Part shown: positions 59,400 to 64,000 of the stretch, piece by piece
Numbering within the stretch: position 1 is the stretch's first letter
Layout of the letters: every line of letters starts with the position of its first letter
Source: Diphasiastrum complanatum
Lineage: Eukaryota; Streptophyta; Lycopodiopsida; Lycopodiales; Lycopodiaceae
NCBI GenBank assembly: GCA_029204225.1
Contig: CM055108.1
Location: forward strand, 12,833,955-12,897,954
Direction: 5' to 3'
DNA: 64,000 nt
Program-made: the position numbers and the translations under genes
The notes under the pieces: generated by a model
What the model saw: only the letters and a program-made list of their open reading frames with translations
The model's database searches: none
What the model was told of the DNA's origin: nothing

Positions 59400-60262
59400 T
59401 AACTGCGCTTCTGTACGGTTGTCGTTGTGTTTCTGGTAAAACTGAGTATCTGCATGGTAAACTATCCTCTACATGTTAGAGGCGTTATGACAGCTTGTGT
59501 ACATGAACATGTGTAGAACAAGTATCCATTGCATAAAAAATACTTTATATCTAAGCTTTTCTCTGAGTTCTATGCAGTACGACGTTACATCTCTAAGCGA
59601 GGTAATGCCTTTTGCAGCCATGATATCATGATCACTCGAAGCTGAAATTTAACTTAAATAGATCTTTCTCTCATAGTGGAGGATATCGATTGGAAAAAGT
59701 CAAATGGCTGTTCATGAAAGGGACTAATTTAATTTTGAAAAATTAAATAAAGATTTATAGATGTCACTTGTCATATTCTAATATCTATACATGGATAATT
59801 GCATGTGCTCACCAACATATCAAATGTTTGATTTAACTTAATCATATATTTTATTCTTAATCATATATTTTATTTTTTTCTTTTTATCTTAATTTTAAAA
59901 TTTGGTTATCATTGCTTGTATGGTAGCCAGCTAGTATCTTCTAAGAACATTGTCTTGGACGAATCCACTGATAGCAAGGTAAGTAACGGTGACAGGAAGT
60001 AGATCAAGGGTAAGGATAAACATGGTGTTTTGGAGAAGTCTGAGCCTCCCGAGGTGCATAGTCAAATCTGTTGGGGATCTGTGAGCACCATATGCCCTTC
60101 TTGAAGATCCAAAGGATAAGTGGCCATTGCCGAAAAAGTCTTCAAGCAGATTCAACATGGCTGTAAGAGGGGTCAGTCAAATGAGATCGTTCTTTGATCT
60201 AGCTGGAACCTTAAGCTATAGCGCGAGATTCAAAGATGGAAATGGCATCACAAGAAAATATG
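59400..60262. other. No gene seen
   Basis: AT-rich DNA. A short plus stretch near 59935-60060 (VLDESTDSKVSNGDRK, then EKSEPPEVHSQICWG) is open but matches nothing I know. Confidence 0.4.
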
Positions 60263-60342
60263 CTTCTTGGTTTCCAAGGGGAGGCTTCAACCTGAGACCA
60301 AAGAGACTTTGGATGTCAAGCTAACCAACTAAGCCTTGTTGT
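60263..60342 (-). mobile_element. Diverged, inverted copy of the SINE at 49.5 kb
   Basis: The minus strand reads TTAGTTGGTTAGCTTGACATCCAAAG, then TCTCAGGTTGAAGCCTCCCCTTGGAAACCAAGAAG. It aligns along its full length with 49559-49643. The A box is changed (GGCTTAGTTGG) and the B box has become GGTTGAAGCC. No target duplication could be found, so it is older. Confidence 0.8.
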
Positions 60343-60359
60343 TCTTCAAATGCCCTCGT

Positions 60360-60770
60360 CATTTTTACCAAAATACAATCTCGATCCAATGTTGACCATA
60401 TATCTAGCATGCAATCATTAGAACCTATCATAATTATTGAAAAACAAGAAGTACTATCTTAAAAATCATTAATATATGAATTTCAAGCTAAAATAGTGAA
60501 TACTAGTCAAAAGACTTTAACAAATCATCAAAAATCGAATAATTTGTAATTACGACTATGGAGAACATCCACAACAATGATCTTTAGACTAAAAACAATT
60601 AAAATCCTGAGAAATACGCCAAAAGGAGTGCTATGGAGCCAAACCACCCAGCCAAGTAGAAGCTAAAATTCAAATTCCAATCAGCTTCACTCCTAAGCCA
60701 CAATGTTTTCAAGAAGAGGATGTGCTTCGCACCTCTTTCTAAATCATGTGTAGTACAGGGTGTGCGCTCA
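60360..60770 (-). repeat. Possible fragment related to the LARD-like element
   Basis: GATCTTTAGACTAAAA near 60580 and CCAAAAGGAGTGCTATGGAGCCAAACCACC near 60610 resemble GATCTTTAGGCTAAAA (20670) and CCAAAAGGACACCTATGGAGCAAAACCACC (20880). They are in the same order and orientation and at shorter spacing. This suggests the inner end of that family with part of its LTR. The match is patchy. Confidence 0.45.
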
Positions 60771-60957
60771 GTCCTTAGGAGCCTTGGAGATACTAATGCA
60801 AACAAGATGCCCAAAAATCTACCTTTTACTTGCATCCAAAGTGAAAGAAATAACTAAAAAAAGCACTCTCACTACATTCAACTTTCCTCTCTTTCTCACT
60901 CACTCACCTCCTCTTTCCCCTCTCTTTTCTCTCTCACCTCTCTCCTCCAACTAGGAC

Positions 60958-61630
<673 letters not shown>

Positions 61631-61631
61631 G

Positions 61632-61649
61632 TGGCGCCGTTGTCGGGGA
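61632..61649 (+). promoter_or_regulatory. Gypsy-type primer-binding site
   Basis: TGGCGCCGTTGTCGGGGA, one base different from the PBS common in plant Tat/Athila-type gypsy elements (TGGCGCCGTTGCCGGGGA). It lies one base after the CA end at 61630, so an element on the plus strand starts here. Its interior decays after about 200 bases. Confidence 0.85.
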
Positions 61650-62850
61650 TAGGCCATTACTAGCTAGTTTAACTGTCATTTTAGTTGTTTTGCCTATTTT
61701 AGTGTGTTTAGGTGGATTTAGGAGTAGTTTAGGATTGTTTTGCTTGTTTTTGTGTGATTGGACTATTGGAAGCTAGCAAAGGAGGTGTGGAGAGGTAGTG
61801 GAGACCTGAAATGGCCTCTAAGGGCTTGACATTTCATCACAACCATCAAAAAACCACAAAAAAAAAAATACTCAAATCTGCATTTTGGAGAGAAAAAGGA
61901 GGCTAAAATTACATTAGATCTTATTTCTCCCAAACCAGTGAAAAGTATCTCTCGCGTGACTGGCAACAACCTGAGAACATTGTTCCAAACCTGCATAGAA
62001 GCTTGCGAGAGTTAGTGTAGGCCACGGGTCAACACAACAATCGTTAGATGTGCTAGGCCAAGGGGCCAATGTAACCATTGTTTTGTAATTTGAAATGTAA
62101 TTATATTTGGAAGTGAGAATTGTAAATTGGTTATTATGAAGTGCACATGCACAGTTACTTAGATGTTTGAAGTAGAAGATGTCGTTGTGAAGCAGGGTAT
62201 GTAGGTTAGGTCACATTCAAGTGGAAGTTGAACAGATTGTAAATAACCATAGAATCAACGATTACGATATTAAACGAGAAGTTGAAACGACCCCTTATGG
62301 TTATTACGAAGGATGGTGATATGGGATTGCGGTATTTTCACAAGAACATAAATAGGGCGTCTGAAGCCAGATGGGGGGCTTTTGAATATTCCACTGTGGG
62401 GGCTTTTGAATATTCCAGTGTGTTAAAGAGAGGAAGGGTGAGAGCCGAGTTATTGTTAATGTTTGGGGGTCCTGTGCATTGACTAGAACTTTTGTAATTG
62501 ATTGATGTATTGTTATATAGTAGGAGTTGTGAGCATGGTTGTTAAATACTTGCACAAAACTGGTTTAATCGCGGTTTGAATAGTAGTTAACAATACGTTT
62601 TCCTCTGTTAAGTTGGAATAACGTTGTTGGATATCTTGTTGTTGTAGGAGTACAATTGGATTTCATTAATGGTCTTAGAATACATTGTGAATGCTACTGT
62701 GTGATACTCATACGTGTTGGGTTGGATTATAATTGGTTAAATGGCAATTAACTTTAGGAGAGGATCTCAGAAATAAATTTATGTTAGCTTAGGAGGTTCT
62801 GTTGTCGTAATTAGAAACATGTAGTTAAGGGATAAAAACACACCCCTAAC
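61650..62850 (+). other. Decayed gypsy leader and a second LTR-like stretch, no gene
   Basis: 61650-62030 follows the PBS and may hold the leader and the start of a dead gag. From about 62100 to the CCCCTAACA end at 62851 the sequence should be the LTR of the next element, because a decayed PBS follows. Its outer end is not recognisable. Confidence 0.5.
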
Positions 62851-62856
62851 ACCTTT

Positions 62857-62876
62857 TTGGTTCCATTGCCGAGACC
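62857..62876 (+). promoter_or_regulatory. Decayed gypsy primer-binding site
   Basis: TTGGTTCCATTGCCGAGACC lines up with TTGGCGCCGTTGCCGGGGACC. Most of the differences are C-to-T or G-to-A, the decay expected for methylated DNA. Confidence 0.65.
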
Positions 62877-62879
62877 AAT

Positions 62880-64000
62880 TCTTTGTGGTAGCATATTCTG
62901 GAGTGGAACAAATTTGGGAGGAAGTGGAGTTGCCTCTAATGCCTACAGGTGCTGGTTGTTCGGATTTGGGAAAATCTACGATCCTACACAGAATGGAGGC
63001 TGTCTCAATAGGTCGGACTCAGGCGGCTATATTCCAGTGTTTTAAAGGTAAGAAGCATGATGACCCTGACATGCATATTCACCAGTCTCTAGCAGTTTGT
63101 CAGGCGAATCGTGAAATGGAAGACATTCAAAAGTTGGAATTATTTCCAACCACGTTGAAAGGAAATGCTTTAAAGCGGCTGGGATGAATTACGAAGGGCA
63201 TTTCTGAAAAGGTATCGGAAAGAACATGAGGATGAAGAAATACTAGATAAATTGTAGGCGATCAAGCAGAAATGAAAGGAGGATGTATTATCTTATGTTC
63301 AACGTTTTAAGGTGCTAGAGAAGAGATTACAGGAGCCACTCATAGATGCTAAATGCATTAAGTATTTTCGTCATGGGTTACATAAGGTTCTTCGACGAGG
63401 AACTACAACGTAACATGGGTAGGGCCTGGAACATATTGTGGATGCTACAAGACAATTGGAGGAAGAAGAACATAGGAAAAAGTACTGATGACAGCGTCGA
63501 CATTGTCGGCGGGATGACTCGTCTAATTTTGATTCAGATACAGATTCGGAATCAGATGATTCCTCGAGCTTGGAAGAGAATTCATCTTCATCACATGATG
63601 GGAAACGGTCTAAGAGGCATAAGCAGAAGGGGAAAGCTAGTGAGCCGTTACCAGCGGTCACAAAAGAAGTTGTTACTACAAAGTTTTGCCAAGGGAATAT
63701 CTGTTTTTGCCAGAATTGTAATCAAGAGGGACATTATATCGATGAATGTCCTAATGGTACCTGGTACTATGTGATTTCTAATGCGTACAATCACTGGACA
63801 AATGACTGCAGAAGATTACAAGCGGTAAGATCTACTAGAGCATTTGCCAAGCACACCAACCGCAAATGCAACAGTCTCAGTATCAACAACCACCACTACC
63901 ACCAATGCAGTCGTATCAAGGCCCGTATCAGCAAGGGAATCAAATGCAGCCATGGCCATTTCAACAGCAAGTGCGTTATCGACCAGATCTGCCAAATGAT
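62880..64000 (+). pseudogene. Gypsy gag remnant, runs off the right edge
   Basis: Across several frames the sequence reads as a gag. The capsid includes IGRTQAAIFQCFKG near 63015, then EMEDIQKLELFPTTLKGNA near 63117, and RAFLKRYRKEHEDEEILDKL and DVLSYVQRFKVLEKRLQEPL near 63200-63340. An acidic Ser/Asp linker (DSDTDSESDDSSS) lies near 63530, followed by a CX2CX4HX4C knuckle (CQNCNQEGHYIDEC) near 63700-63740. After it comes a Gln/Pro-rich tail (QQYQQPPLPPMQSYQGPYQQ) near 63865-63925. At least five frame changes and stops. It follows the decayed PBS at 62857. The pol part, if any, is outside the window. Confidence 0.8.

Overview
The window looks like nuclear DNA of a land plant with a large, repeat-rich genome. 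It is AT-rich and dominated by LTR retrotransposons of both plant superfamilies (Ty1/copia and Ty3/gypsy). Only two cellular genes can be named with confidence: a single-exon RING-H2 ubiquitin ligase (10082-10696, +) and a five-exon Rho GDP-dissociation inhibitor (45368-48205, -). Their proteins fit the plant families but are rather divergent, so a non-seed plant is possible; that is a weak inference. There are no bacterial-type operons, no CRISPR and no organellar genes.

Layout. 1-9.6 kb is a graveyard of copia fragments: a broken pol on the plus strand, an internally deleted element with its two LTRs, and two gag fragments meeting tail to tail at about 7.2 kb. 9.6-11.2 kb holds the RING-H2 gene. 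11.2-14.9 kb has a gypsy RNase H/integrase scrap, a copia RT scrap and a minisatellite. 15.0-21.3 kb is one complete but coding-free LTR element with a PBS, a PPT, two 435-bp LTRs and about 5.4 kb of non-coding interior. 22.5-37.4 kb is a mosaic: a gypsy RT scrap, a truncated copia element (-), then two copies of one chromodomain gypsy family in tandem sharing a single LTR. 37.4-45.3 kb holds gypsy scraps, a large foldback hairpin (about 39.5-40.5 kb) and otherwise empty sequence.

45.3-48.8 kb carries the RhoGDI gene, whose last intron uses a GC-AG pair and whose 1.4-kb first intron is full of duplications. A tRNA-derived SINE with a perfect 16-bp target duplication lies at 49.5 kb, with an inverted relative at 60.3 kb. 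51.5-57.5 kb is a young, structurally complete copia element (6,022 bp, TSD TTATG, nearly identical LTRs). The region between its integrase and RNase H, where reverse transcriptase belongs, is replaced by about 1.07 kb of unrelated sequence that stays open in the pol frame. 58-64 kb has TC microsatellites, a perfect 74-bp duplication, an exon-like ORF of unknown origin, an inverted LTR-end pair with a gypsy-type PBS, and a decayed gypsy gag running off the right edge.

The most unusual object is the copia element that has swapped its RT for an unknown open frame (about 55225-56291). It must have been mobilised in trans, and the insert may be a captured coding sequence. Most retroelement genes here are broken by stops and frameshifts, so the window acts mainly as a record of nested insertion, LTR recombination and decay around two normal plant genes.
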